A stretch of DNA of 64,000 bases from contig JBGVRH010000017.1 in NCBI GenBank assembly GCA_045128275.1, positions 1 to 64,000 of the forward strand, in the 5' to 3' direction. This document shows, piece after piece, positions 33,877-42,765 of this stretch (position 1 is its first letter; the number at the start of each line of letters is the position of its first letter). Source of the DNA: CAMEON01 sp045128275 (GTDB taxonomy: Bacteria; Bacillota; Clostridia; Oscillospirales; CAG-272). A program made the position numbers and the translations under genes. A model generated the notes under the pieces. That model ran no database searches. It was not told the DNA's origin and saw nothing but the letters and a program-made list of their open reading frames with translations.

Positions 33877-33905
33877 TTGACAAAGGGGGGCGGATATGGT
33901 AATAT
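33877..33905 (+). promoter_or_regulatory. Promoter of GH99-like lipoprotein 1
   Basis: TTGACA, 17-bp spacer, TAATAT. The transcribed leader that follows (33910-33979) is nearly identical to that of the next paralogue. Confidence 0.8.
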
Positions 33906-33909
33906 ATAA

Positions 33910-33979
33910 TTGTAGGTTTTCCACAGAGAGACCACAATCCCATAAGGAGTCCGCTCAAGCCTCTTGAGCCTATTGAACC
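33910..33979 (+). promoter_or_regulatory. Conserved leader with hairpin between Shine-Dalgarno and start, copy 1
   Basis: TGTAGGTTTTCCACAGAG is followed by CACAATCCCATAAGGAG. The AAGGAG (33944-33949) lies 30 nt before ATG, separated by the perfect hairpin GCTCAAG-CCT-CTTGAGC at 33953-33969. A stop codon upstream in frame excludes a closer start. If folded, the hairpin brings the site to about 13 nt from ATG. Confidence 0.65.
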
Positions 33980-36346
33980 ATGACCAAAAAACTGCTCTGC
34001 GGCATTTTGGCCGCTCTCATGCTCCTGTCCTCGGTCGCCTGCACGGGCGGAGACACCACCGAAACCGAGGGTGACACCACGGTGGCTTTGCCCGAGACCG
34101 CTACCCCCACCGAACCACCTACCGACGGTGAGACCGAGGCTCCCACCGAAACGCCCACCGAGCCAGACACGGATCCCGAGCCCGAGACCGAGCCGCCCAT
34201 TGAGATCGAGGTTCCTGCCTACGAGGATATCGGGCTGGCGGCCAATCTGGAGGGGGAGGATCAGCGGGTGAAGCTGGTTTATGACTTCACCGCCTCGGGT
34301 CAGTCCCTGGCCCAGCTCAAGACCGACAAGAACCTCTCCTTCACCACCAACGGCACGGTCACCAAGGAAGAGAGGGGTATCACCGCCACCAAGGACGTCT
34401 GGAACGCCGTAGGCTTTTCCGCCCCGCCCGTGGGCTCCTACACCGCCGAGGCCACTCTGTACAACCACGGCGACGGCACCAGCGTCACAAGCTCGGTCAT
34501 GTTCGGTGTCCGCCTCAAGACCGCGGGGAACCTGTTCATCGACAGCGGCCTGTGGGTCACGGTGAACAACGGAAACGCCCATCTGGTCATCCACCAGATC
34601 CTCTCCCTCAAGCTGGAGAACACCCCCGCCCTGAACGCCAAGGAGGGTGTCAAGGTCACCTTTGAGGATAGCGGCGAGGAGATCAAGATCTCCCTGAACG
34701 GCACCCACGTGGCCACCGCCAAGCCCGACGAGACGGCCAACACCGTGACCATCCTGGACGCGGCGGGCACCGAGCTGAAGTCCTGCAAGGCCGACAAGCT
34801 GGCCATGGGGAACGCCTCCCGCTACGTGCGCGCCATGCAGCATTTCGCTCCCTCCTCGGTGGCGGACATGAGCATCGTGTACGGTGAGATCCTGCCTTAT
34901 ACCCCCAACGCCACGGTCACCGAGCTGCGCGGCGGGCTGTCCTACCTGCTCTCCGAGAAGACCCAATACAAGTGCGGCTACCCCATCACGGTCAAAGACG
35001 GCGCGGCCCTCATGGATGCCGAGACCGCCGCCGCTCTGCTGGGCTTTGCCTACGCCGAGACCGACACCGCCGCCGTGTTCACCAAGGGGGAGAATACCCT
35101 CACCTTTACGGTGGGTCAGGCCGCAGTAGACTACAACAGCACTTCCCACAGCTTCCCCACGGTGGTCAAGCGGGAGGATACCATCCTCGTGGCCGCCGAC
35201 TACATCGCCCGCTGGCTGGGCTATACCGTCAAGACCGAGGGAGATGCGGTCTACATCGCGGGAAGCGAGGCCATTCTGACAAAGGAGAAGGTACAGGAAA
35301 TGAAGGATCGCTATCAGCTCTATCAGGACGTCGTCTATAACTACGATGACGTGGAGATCGAAAAGACCGGCGTGGGTCTGTATGAGAAGACCCCCTACGA
35401 GGACAGAGTGGTGGGCATTGCCTACACCACGTGGCACACCGTCTCCCGCAAGTGGGGCAAGGGCACGGGCACGTGGGATATTCCCCTGGACGGCCCCTAC
35501 CTGTCCGATGACCGCAAGGTCATCTACAAGCACGGCATCCTCCTGCGCGACGCGGGGATCGACTTCGTGTTCGTGGACTGGACCAACAACACCAACTACG
35601 ACCCCGTCACCATGCGGGAGCAGAGACACGATTTTCGCATGATCGAGGAGGCCACCGACGTGCTCTTCGAGGTGTGGTCCACCATTGAGGGTGCCCCCAA
35701 GATCTGCATCTTCAACGGCCCCGGCCATCAGGGCCAGGCGAGTGTGGACAACGGCAACCACCAGAAGAAGACGGATCAGATCTGGCGGGACTACGTGGAG
35801 AAGTACCCCGACCTCTACTTCCGCTACGAGGGCAAGCCTCTGCTCATGTGCTACGGTGCCACCCCCAACCAGTACGGCTCCCGCCCCACCTGGACCGACG
35901 AGCGCTTCACGGTGCGTTGGGTCACGGGCTACGTGGGTCAGCAGACCTCTCTGTACAATACGCGCACCATGGCCTCCCGCGGCTGGTGGAGCTGGGAGGA
36001 GAGAGGACTGCAGACCTACTCGATCCTGGACGACCGCGTGGAGTGCGTGACCTGCACCGCCGCCAGCCGCTCGCAGGGTAAGGAAGGCGATAAGGGCTAT
36101 ATTCCCGCCTACGGCCGCGAGAACGGCCTGACCCTCAAAAAGCAGTTCCAGAGAGCCAACGATCTGGGCGCGGGCATGGTCATTCTGGTTTCCTGGAACG
36201 AGTGGTCCACGGGTGAGCAGCCCTCGGTGGAGGTCTCCAAGGATCTGGAGCCCTCGGAGGTCCACGGCACCTTCTACTACGATCTCCTCTGCGAGCAGAT
36301 CAAGAAGTTCAAGGGGCAGATCCCTCTTGACGAGACCGCCGAATGA
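33980..36346 (+). CDS. GH99-like glycosidase lipoprotein 1
   Basis: 788 residues. Lipobox LSSVAC with Cys21, Thr/Pro/Glu-rich linker (about 25-75), a LamG-like domain (about 90-300), a region resembling copper amine oxidase N-terminal stalk domains (about 310-435; YPITVKDGAALMD and YIARWLGYTV), then a barrel of about 330 residues (VGIAYTTW, GIDFVFVDWTNN, KPLLMCYGATP, WNEWSTGEQ). The WNEW motif links it to GH71/GH99-like enzymes. It would sit on the outer membrane face and attack a glycan. Paralogue of the next two genes. Terminator after it not obvious. Exact activity unknown. Confidence 0.78.
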   Translation: MTKKLLCGILAALMLLSSVACTGGDTTETEGDTTVALPETATPTEPPTDGETEAPTETPTEPDTDPEPETEPPIEIEVPAYEDIGLAANLEGEDQRVKLVYDFTASGQSLAQLKTDKNLSFTTNGTVTKEERGITATKDVWNAVGFSAPPVGSYTAEATLYNHGDGTSVTSSVMFGVRLKTAGNLFIDSGLWVTVNNGNAHLVIHQILSLKLENTPALNAKEGVKVTFEDSGEEIKISLNGTHVATAKPDETANTVTILDAAGTELKSCKADKLAMGNASRYVRAMQHFAPSSVADMSIVYGEILPYTPNATVTELRGGLSYLLSEKTQYKCGYPITVKDGAALMDAETAAALLGFAYAETDTAAVFTKGENTLTFTVGQAAVDYNSTSHSFPTVVKREDTILVAADYIARWLGYTVKTEGDAVYIAGSEAILTKEKVQEMKDRYQLYQDVVYNYDDVEIEKTGVGLYEKTPYEDRVVGIAYTTWHTVSRKWGKGTGTWDIPLDGPYLSDDRKVIYKHGILLRDAGIDFVFVDWTNNTNYDPVTMREQRHDFRMIEEATDVLFEVWSTIEGAPKICIFNGPGHQGQASVDNGNHQKKTDQIWRDYVEKYPDLYFRYEGKPLLMCYGATPNQYGSRPTWTDERFTVRWVTGYVGQQTSLYNTRTMASRGWWSWEERGLQTYSILDDRVECVTCTAASRSQGKEGDKGYIPAYGRENGLTLKKQFQRANDLGAGMVILVSWNEWSTGEQPSVEVSKDLEPSEVHGTFYYDLLCEQIKKFKGQIPLDETAE

Positions 36347-36451
36347 CCCTGCGGTCAAGGGCTGTGGGAAAAGCCCTTCCCCATACTCGCCTCTTTTCCA
36401 TCGGCCCGTGTAAATCGCGGGCCGATTTTCTTGTGTGCAAACTATTTTCCA

Positions 36452-36480
36452 TTGACAAATTCCCCGTTGTATGCTATGAT
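36452..36480 (+). promoter_or_regulatory. Promoter of GH99-like lipoprotein 2
   Basis: TTGACA, 17-bp spacer, TATGAT; same relative position as the promoter of the first lipoprotein gene. Confidence 0.8.
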
Positions 36481-36486
36481 ATATTT

Positions 36487-36556
36487 GTAGGTTTTCCACA
36501 GAGGAACCCACAATCCCATAAGGAGAGTGCTCAAGCCGATTGAGCCATGCAACGTC
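36487..36556 (+). promoter_or_regulatory. Conserved leader with hairpin between Shine-Dalgarno and start, copy 2
   Basis: GTAGGTTTTCCACAGAGG then CACAATCCCATAAGGAG, with hairpin GCTCAA-GCCGA-TTGAGC at 36529-36545 and ATG at 36557. The loop differs from copy 1, but six stem pairs are kept. Confidence 0.65.
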
Positions 36557-38896
36557 ATGATGAAAAAACTGCTTTGCGGCATCCTTGCCGCCCTCATGCT
36601 CCTGTCCGCCGTAGCCTGTACGGGCGGTGACACCACCGAAACGGAAGGCGACACCACCGTCGCCCTGCCCGAGACCGATGCCCCCACCGAGGCGCCTACC
36701 GACGCGCCTACCGAGGCGCCCACCGAGGAGGCCACCGAGCCTGAGCCCGAGACCGAGCCTCCCATTGAGATCCAGGTTCCCGCCTACGAGGACATCGGTC
36801 TGACTTCCCTCATGGCCGGCACCGACGACCGTCTGAACCTCACCTACAACTTCGCTGACTACGCCTACAGCCAGCTGAAGAACGACAACAACCTCATCTT
36901 CACCTCCAACAAGGACTACACGGTGGACGGCGACGGTCTGACCATCACCGACGAGGGCTGGAACAGCGTGGGCTTCGCCCATACCCTTGTGGGTAACTAC
37001 ACCGCCAAGGCCTCCATCGTCAACCGCGGCGGGGAGAACAACGTCCGCTCCATCATGGTGGGCTGCCGCGTCACCCGCTCGGATCACCTCTACATCGACA
37101 GCGGTCTGTGGTTCACCTTCTCGGAGAGTGCCGTCTACGTCCACGTCAAGAACGGCTTCACCCAGCTGATCCGCAACGATTTCAGCTTTAACGCTAAGAA
37201 CGGCTTGAACGTCACCATCAAGGACGACGGCACCACCATCCAGTGCTTCGTCAACGGCGCCACCATCGCCAAGGCCGTGGTGGAGGGGGAGACCCTCGCC
37301 GTCTACGATACCAAGGGCAACGAGGTGGGCCGCACCCCCGACCTGGAGCGCATCGCCCACGGCGACACCCTGGGCTTCGTCCGCACCATGTCCCATTTCG
37401 CCAACTCCTCCACCAAGTCCATGAGCCTGGAGGCGGGCACCGTCATCCCCTACGCGCCCGACGATATCTGCGCCGAGCTGAAGGACGGCTATGACTACCT
37501 GCTCTGCGACAAGACCCAGGTCAAGTCGGCTTACCCCATCACCCTCCACGACGGCGTGGCCCTCATGGATGCCAAGGCCGCCGCCACCCTCTTCGGTTAC
37601 AAGTGCGCCATCTCCGAGGACGGCACCACCGCTACCTTGACTCGTGACGGGGCTACCCTGACCTACAAGGTGGATACCGCCGAGGTGGATCTGAACGGCA
37701 AGACCTACGCCTGCCCCACCACCCTCTCCCGCGGCGGCAGTATCCTCATCTCCGCCGACTACCTGGCCCGCTGGATGGGTTATACCGTCACCCCCGCAGA
37801 CACCTCGGTCTACGTGACCGCCTCGGCCGCCGCCCTCACCGACGAGCGCAAGCAGGCTCTGACCGAGCGCTACCAGCTCTACAAGGACGTCATCTACAAC
37901 TACGACGACGTAGAGATCGACCAGCTGGGCGTGGGTGTCTACGAGACCACTCCCTACGAGGATCGTCTGGTGGGCATCGCCTACTCCACCTGGCTCTGCA
38001 CCAAGATCATCACCTGGGGCAAGAACACCTGGGACACCCCCCTGTACGGCAACTACTTCTCCGATGACCGCGACATGATCGCCAAGCACGCCGAGCTGCT
38101 CCGCGACGCGGGCGTGGACTTCGTCTTCGTGGACTGGACCAACAACACCACCTACGATCCCGCCACCATGCGTGATTCCCTCTCCGACTTCCGCATGATC
38201 GAGGATGCCACCGAGCTGCTCTTCGAGATCTGGTCCCAGATCGAGGGCGCGCCCAAGATCTGCATCTTCGCAGGCCCCGGCCACTCGGGCATTGAGAACG
38301 TCAACAACGGCAAGCACCAGAAGAAGGTGGATCAGATCTACTCCTCCTTTGTGGAGAAGTACCCCGATATGTACTTCCAGTACGAGGGCAGACCTCTGCT
38401 CATGTGCTACGGCGCCACCCCCAACCAGTACAGTGCCCGTCCCAGATGGAAGGACGATCGCTTCACCATCCGCTGGGTCACCGGCTACGTAGGCCAGCAG
38501 AGCGACCTTCGCAACGATAAGGACAAGTCCACCCGCAACCGCTGGTGGAGCTGGGAGGAGAGAGGCCTGCAGGCCTACTCGGTCTCGGATGGCCGCGTGG
38601 AGTGCGTCACCTGCACCGCCGCCAGCCGTCCCCAGGGCTCCGAGGGCGACAGCGGCTACATCCCCGCCTACGGCCGCGAGAACGGCCTGACCCTCAAGAA
38701 GCAGTTCCAGCGCGCCAACGATCTGGGCGCGGGCATGGTCATCCTGGTCTCCTGGAACGAGTGGACCAAGGGCGAGCAGCCCTCCCCCGAGGTTTCCAAG
38801 GATCTGGAGCCCTCGGTGATCCACGGCACCTTCTACTACGACCTGCTGTGCGAGCAGATCAAGAAGTTCAAGGGGCAGATCGAGGTCGCGGAGTAA
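36557..38896 (+). CDS. GH99-like glycosidase lipoprotein 2
   Basis: 779 residues, collinear with the upstream protein: lipobox LSAVAC (Cys21), TEAPTDAPTEAP-type linker, LamG-like domain, stalk-like domain (YPITLHDGVALMD, YLARWMGYTV), and the same barrel (VGIAYSTW, GVDFVFVDWTNN, KICIFAGPGH, WNEWTKGEQ). ATG at 36557 aligns with the start of the first copy; an in-frame GTG at 36527 is rejected as it touches the AAGGAG. The catalytic part is far better conserved between the copies than the binding domains, so the pair probably shares chemistry but differs in glycan targeting. Confidence 0.78.
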   Translation: MMKKLLCGILAALMLLSAVACTGGDTTETEGDTTVALPETDAPTEAPTDAPTEAPTEEATEPEPETEPPIEIQVPAYEDIGLTSLMAGTDDRLNLTYNFADYAYSQLKNDNNLIFTSNKDYTVDGDGLTITDEGWNSVGFAHTLVGNYTAKASIVNRGGENNVRSIMVGCRVTRSDHLYIDSGLWFTFSESAVYVHVKNGFTQLIRNDFSFNAKNGLNVTIKDDGTTIQCFVNGATIAKAVVEGETLAVYDTKGNEVGRTPDLERIAHGDTLGFVRTMSHFANSSTKSMSLEAGTVIPYAPDDICAELKDGYDYLLCDKTQVKSAYPITLHDGVALMDAKAAATLFGYKCAISEDGTTATLTRDGATLTYKVDTAEVDLNGKTYACPTTLSRGGSILISADYLARWMGYTVTPADTSVYVTASAAALTDERKQALTERYQLYKDVIYNYDDVEIDQLGVGVYETTPYEDRLVGIAYSTWLCTKIITWGKNTWDTPLYGNYFSDDRDMIAKHAELLRDAGVDFVFVDWTNNTTYDPATMRDSLSDFRMIEDATELLFEIWSQIEGAPKICIFAGPGHSGIENVNNGKHQKKVDQIYSSFVEKYPDMYFQYEGRPLLMCYGATPNQYSARPRWKDDRFTIRWVTGYVGQQSDLRNDKDKSTRNRWWSWEERGLQAYSVSDGRVECVTCTAASRPQGSEGDSGYIPAYGRENGLTLKKQFQRANDLGAGMVILVSWNEWTKGEQPSPEVSKDLEPSVIHGTFYYDLLCEQIKKFKGQIEVAE

Positions 38897-38914
38897 TCAA
38901 GCCAAGGCCGTTGA

Positions 38915-39085
38915 AAGATACAAAGATACAAAGATACAAGATACTCGCTGAGCAAGCCTGAGCAGAGCCTGAGCAGAGCCTGAGCAAAGCCTGAGCAAAG
39001 CTCGGCAGATACAAGATAGCATCCTCCGTGCAGGGCATATATCTTGTATCTTGTATCTTGTATCTCGTATCTTGTATCTCACATC
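38915..39085. repeat. Family D heptad-arm repeat, copy 4, with internal tandem repeat
   Basis: GATACAA units at the left face TATCTTG units at the right. The interior holds five tandem copies of about 11 bp (GCCTGAGCAGA and GCCTGAGCAAA) beginning at CTGAGCAAGC. No gene. Confidence 0.8.
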
Positions 39086-39124
39086 TACGATCATTATTTA
39101 CATCTCAAACACGGAGGAAACACC

Positions 39125-40111
39125 ATGCAAGATCGTTACGCATCCGTCCTGCCCATCGGCGTAGGACTCTACGAGAAGACCCCCGCCGCCGACCGCAAGG
39201 TAGGCATCGCCTACACCACCTGGAACACCGCCACCCATCCCCGCTGGGGCACGGGCACCTGGGATCTCCCCCTGGACGGCCCCTACGTCTCGGAGGATCC
39301 CGAAATCATCCGCAAGCACGGCATCCTGCTCCGCGACGCGGGCATCGATTTCGTCTTCGTGGACTGGACGAATAACACCTGCTATAATCCCGCCGCCCAG
39401 CGGGACAAGTTGGAGACCTTCCGCATGATCGAGGAGGCCACCGACGTGCTGTTCGAGGAATGGTCCAAGCTGGAGGGTGCCCCCAAGATCTGCATCTTCG
39501 CGGGCCCCGGCCACAGCATGCCCGAGAATCTGGAGAACGGCAACCACCAGAAGAAGGTGGATCAGATCTGGCGCGATTACGTGGCCAAGTATCCCGATAT
39601 GTACTATCAGTACGACGGCAAGCCCCTCCTCATGTGCTACGGTGCCACCCCCAACTTCTACGGCGCGGATCCCGTCTGGAAGGACGACCGCTTCACAGTG
39701 CGCTGGGTCACGGGCTACGTGGGCCAGCAGGATGACCTGTACGATGCCGAGACCATGCGCTCCTACCACTTCTGGAGCTGGGAGGAGCGAGGCACCCAGA
39801 CCTATACCGTCAAGGACGGAAAGGTAGAGTGCATCTCGGTCACCGCCGCCAGCCGTGCCCAGGGCAAGGAGGGCGGACGGGGCTACATCCCCGCCCGAGG
39901 CAGACGGAACGGCGAGACCTTCCGCGAGCAGTTCGGCCGCGCCATTGAACTTGGCGCGGGTATGGTGCTCCTGATCTCCTGGAACGAATGGACCACGGGT
40001 GAGCAGCTCTCCCTGGAGATCTCCAAGGATCTGGAGCCCTCTAAGACCCTTGGCACCTTCTACTACGATCTCATGAAGGAGCAGATCGCGCTGTTCAAGG
40101 AGAAGGCATAA
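39125..40111 (+). CDS. Cytoplasmic GH99-like protein, catalytic domain only
   Basis: 328 residues without signal peptide, lipobox or binding domains. It aligns over its full length with the catalytic barrels of the two upstream lipoproteins: VGLYEKTPAADRKVGIAYTT, GIDFVFVDWTNN, KICIFAGPGHS, KPLLMCYGATP, VRWVTGYVGQQ, WNEWTTGEQ. A GGAGG site precedes ATG 39125. It could process oligosaccharides imported after extracellular cleavage, or be a regulatory/inactive form; all motif residues shared by the other two are present, so activity is likely. Ends at a terminator. Confidence 0.78.
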   Translation: MQDRYASVLPIGVGLYEKTPAADRKVGIAYTTWNTATHPRWGTGTWDLPLDGPYVSEDPEIIRKHGILLRDAGIDFVFVDWTNNTCYNPAAQRDKLETFRMIEEATDVLFEEWSKLEGAPKICIFAGPGHSMPENLENGNHQKKVDQIWRDYVAKYPDMYYQYDGKPLLMCYGATPNFYGADPVWKDDRFTVRWVTGYVGQQDDLYDAETMRSYHFWSWEERGTQTYTVKDGKVECISVTAASRAQGKEGGRGYIPARGRRNGETFREQFGRAIELGAGMVLLISWNEWTTGEQLSLEISKDLEPSKTLGTFYYDLMKEQIALFKEKA

Positions 40112-40132
40112 GTCTTCACGGATATACGAAGG

Positions 40133-40161
40133 GGACACGCACCGAGAGGGGCGTGTCCTTT
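40133..40161 (+). terminator. Terminator after the cytoplasmic GH99-like gene
   Basis: GGACACGC pairs with GCGTGTCC, then TTT. Confidence 0.7.
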
Positions 40162-40162
40162 C

Positions 40163-40376
40163 AATTTGGGTTTATCGCTCTGCGATAAACCCAAATTTGA
40201 AGTGAAGAGTGAAGAGTGAAAAGTGAAGAGTGGAGGTGCAGATCCTTCGGATCTGTCCATTTTTGATTGAAAAGAAGGAAACCGAAGGTTTCCCTCCTCA
40301 CCTCTTCACTATTCACTATTACTTATTACTTCAATTGCAGTTTATCGGTCTCCGACCGATAAACTGCAATTTTCCT
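40163..40376. repeat. Family B heptad-arm repeat, copy 3 (AGTGAAG)
   Basis: Almost identical to copy 2. Left border TTTGGGTTTATCG..CGATAAACCCAAA, AGTGAAG heptads, AGATCCTTCGGATCT and GGAAACCGAAGGTTTCC hairpins, TCTTCACTATTCACTATTAC arm, right border GCAGTTTATCGG..CCGATAAACTGC. Confidence 0.88.
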
Positions 40377-40392
40377 TTCCCAAAAGAACCTC

Positions 40393-40422
40393 TTGACAGA
40401 CCTCCCCCATTCATGCTATAAT
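40393..40422 (+). promoter_or_regulatory. Promoter of the DJ-1 operon
   Basis: TTGACA, 18-bp spacer, TATAAT. Confidence 0.8.
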
Positions 40423-40468
40423 GAAGCATCGGACAAATCTACCTATACATACAAATGGAGGAACCCCT

Positions 40469-41089
40469 ATGATCGTCATGTTCCTTGCCCCCGGCTTCGA
40501 GGAAGTCGAGGCCCTGGCCCCTCTGGATCTGCTCCGCCGCGCGGGGCTGGAGGTAGTCACCGTGGCCGTCCGCGAGGCCAAGACCAATCAGCTCATCGAT
40601 AAGCTGGGCCGTCTCGGTGTCAGCGCCACCAACCTGTGGGACGATGACCGCACGGTCACGGGATCCCACGGCATCCCCGTCACCGCCGACGTCACCGAGG
40701 CCGCTCTGCCCGGCCGTCTGGCCCGCGCCTCCCTGGAGGCCGTCATCCTCCCCGGCGGTATGCCCGGTACTACCAATCTGGATGCCTCCCCCGTGGTGGA
40801 GAAAACCCTGGAGCTGGCCGCCGCCAAGGATGCCTTCCTCTGCGCCATCTGCGCCGCCCCCCTTGTGCTGGGTAAGCGGGGCTACCTCAACGGCAAGCGC
40901 GCCACCTGCTTCCCCGGCTTTGAGGAATATCTCACAGGTGCCACCGTGGGCGGTAAGGTCATCCGCGACGGCAAGATCATTACCGCCGCCGGCATGGGCG
41001 TAGCGCAGGAGTTCGGCTTGGAGATGATCTCCGCCCTGGTGTCCCCCGAAAAGGCGGGGGAGATCCGCGCCGCCATCCAGTCCCTGTGA
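40469..41089 (+). CDS. DJ-1/PfpI family protein
   Basis: 206 residues from ATG 40469 with AATGGAGG upstream. The nucleophile elbow is FLCAICAAP with Cys128, and the conserved glutamate is Glu14 in FEEVEA; the GGMPG loop is also present. DJ-1/ThiJ subfamily proteins act as deglycases, chaperones or oxidative-stress sensors; the precise role here is not determinable. First of three tightly packed genes with 5-formyl-THF cyclo-ligase and a CPBP protease. Confidence 0.92.
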   Translation: MIVMFLAPGFEEVEALAPLDLLRRAGLEVVTVAVREAKTNQLIDKLGRLGVSATNLWDDDRTVTGSHGIPVTADVTEAALPGRLARASLEAVILPGGMPGTTNLDASPVVEKTLELAAAKDAFLCAICAAPLVLGKRGYLNGKRATCFPGFEEYLTGATVGGKVIRDGKIITAAGMGVAQEFGLEMISALVSPEKAGEIRAAIQSL

Positions 41090-41090
41090 T

Positions 41091-41693
41091 ATGACCGACA
41101 AAGCATCCCTGCGGCGGTATTTCTCGGATCTGCGGAGGGGGCTGACCCCCGACGAGCGACACGCCGCCGAGACCGCCATGTACGAAAAGCTTTTCTCCCT
41201 CCCTGCGTGGCGGGAAGCCTCCGTGATCTGCGGGTATGTCTCGGTGCGGGGCGAGCTGAACACCGACCCCATCCTCCGCAGAGCCGCCGCCGAGGGCAAG
41301 ACCGTCGCCCTCCCCGTGACGGTTACGGGAGCTGACGAGGGTCGTATGATCTTCCGTGCCCTGCCCAATGGGGATTTCTCCCGTCTCACCCCCGCCCGCT
41401 TCGGGATCCCCGAGCCGGACGAGTCCTGCCCTTCTCTGACGGGTGACGGCTTCACCCACGCCCTCATCCTGATCCCCGCCCTGGCCTTTGACGAAAATGG
41501 CTACCGTCTGGGGTACGGAGGGGGCTACTACGATCGCTTTCTCTCTTTCCTGCGGGAGGCGGAGATCCCCCATACCGCGGTAGGCCTCACCTATGCGGTC
41601 TGCCGCGCCGCCACTCTCCCCCGCAATGCCCACGACATTCCCGTCCACATCATCCTCGACGAAAGGAGCACGACGATTCCTCATGGATTCTGA
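41091..41693 (+). CDS. 5-formyltetrahydrofolate cyclo-ligase
   Basis: 200 residues. N-terminal helix LRRYFSDLRRGLTPDE, then a Rossmann-like fold with the ATP/substrate loop GYRLGYGGGYYDRFL, the diagnostic family motif. It converts 5-formyl-THF to 5,10-methenyl-THF with ATP. It begins one base after the DJ-1 stop and overlaps the following gene by 11 bp. Confidence 0.95.
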   Translation: MTDKASLRRYFSDLRRGLTPDERHAAETAMYEKLFSLPAWREASVICGYVSVRGELNTDPILRRAAAEGKTVALPVTVTGADEGRMIFRALPNGDFSRLTPARFGIPEPDESCPSLTGDGFTHALILIPALAFDENGYRLGYGGGYYDRFLSFLREAEIPHTAVGLTYAVCRAATLPRNAHDIPVHIILDERSTTIPHGF

Positions 41694-42729
41694 AACGAAT
41701 ATCCCGACCACACCGCCCGCCGACGGCGAAACACCCAAGAAAAAGACCTTTTTATCCCGCTTCTCCCCCAAGCAACAGGAATTTTTGCGGGGGAAGCACG
41801 CCGTATCCAATGCGGCCACGGTGCTGGTGCTGATCATTTACGCTCTGCTCCTGCTCTCCCGCCTCATCGACGCCGCCTTCCTCTCCCGTGAGAGCCAGTA
41901 CCTCTCGGTTATCCTGCTCCAGCTCATGATCTTCCCCATCCCCGCCTACCTCTACGTGCGGCTGAAGCCCGAGGGCTACGTCAAGGCTCTGCGATTCGGC
42001 AGGATCAAGCTCTCCCACCTGTTCCTGCTCCTGTCGGCCTCCTTCATGCTGATCGCAGGCTGTACCCTCCTGGGTATGCTCTGCGGCATGATGACCGCCC
42101 AGCCCTCCTTCACCCTGTACGACACCTTCGCCTCGGTCAACGACGGCACCGTGGGTGCCACCATCCGCTTGATCCTGGCCTACGGTCTGCTGCCCGCCTT
42201 CTGCGAGGAGCTGGTCTTCCGCGGCATCCTCTGCGCCGAGCATGAAAAGCACGGCATCCTCTACGCCGCCACGGTCAGCGCCCTGTTCTTCGCCTTCCTC
42301 CACTTTGACCTCACGGCCCTCCCCGTCTACCTCTTCTCGGGACTGCTCCTGGCCCTGGTCATGTACGTCACCCGCTCCTCTGTTGCCGCCATGATCGTCC
42401 ACCTGTGCTACAACCTCTTCGGTATCTTCGTCCAGGCGGGTCTTTCGGGCTACTGCAAGAGCACGGGAAGCATCGGACTTTTGGTGGTGTTGCTCATCGC
42501 CCTCCTGCTCCTGTCCTCGGCCTTCTTCTGCGGGGAGGTGGCCCGCATCCTCCGCCGCCGCGCCCGCGCCGATCTGCTGGACGATCCCGAGGCCATCTCC
42601 ACCCCCGGTCTCAACAAGCTCCCCGCCCGCCGGTGGCCCCGCGCTCTCCTCGCCGCCTTCGCCTCCCCCGCCGGCATCGCCGCTGTGGTGCTGTGGCTGT
42701 TCGGCGTGGTGGTGAACCTGGTGCGGTGA
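41683..42729 (+). CDS. CPBP family intramembrane metalloprotease
   Basis: 348 residues, about eight membrane helices. The three CPBP (Rce1/Abi) motifs are clear: FCEELVFRG, FFAFLHFD and MIVHLCYNLFG, providing the Glu, Glu/Arg, His and His/Asn of the active site. Such proteins are membrane proteases with roles in processing, immunity to bacteriocins, or signalling. N-terminal 30 residues are soluble and Thr/Pro-rich. The start at 41683 lies inside the previous gene, with AAAGGAG 14 bp upstream. Confidence 0.9.
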   Translation: MDSETNIPTTPPADGETPKKKTFLSRFSPKQQEFLRGKHAVSNAATVLVLIIYALLLLSRLIDAAFLSRESQYLSVILLQLMIFPIPAYLYVRLKPEGYVKALRFGRIKLSHLFLLLSASFMLIAGCTLLGMLCGMMTAQPSFTLYDTFASVNDGTVGATIRLILAYGLLPAFCEELVFRGILCAEHEKHGILYAATVSALFFAFLHFDLTALPVYLFSGLLLALVMYVTRSSVAAMIVHLCYNLFGIFVQAGLSGYCKSTGSIGLLVVLLIALLLLSSAFFCGEVARILRRRARADLLDDPEAISTPGLNKLPARRWPRALLAAFASPAGIAAVVLWLFGVVVNLVR

Positions 42730-42765
42730 CTATTTGCAAATTACGAATCGAAAAAGGAGTCCGCC

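Noticed and set aside
36527..36556. GTG at 36527 as start of GH99-like lipoprotein 2
   Set aside because: It lies one base from the AAGGAG and would add residues before the signal peptide; the paralogue has a stop in the equivalent frame and starts at the ATG aligned with 36557.
33836..38824. Very long antisense open frame (over 1600 codons) opposite the GH99-like lipoprotein genes
   Set aside because: The plus-strand frames have signal peptides, recognisable domains and paralogues. The antisense frame is His/Val/Gly-rich and typical of a shadow frame in GC-rich DNA; the same applies opposite uvrA, dnaX, uvrB and the symporter.
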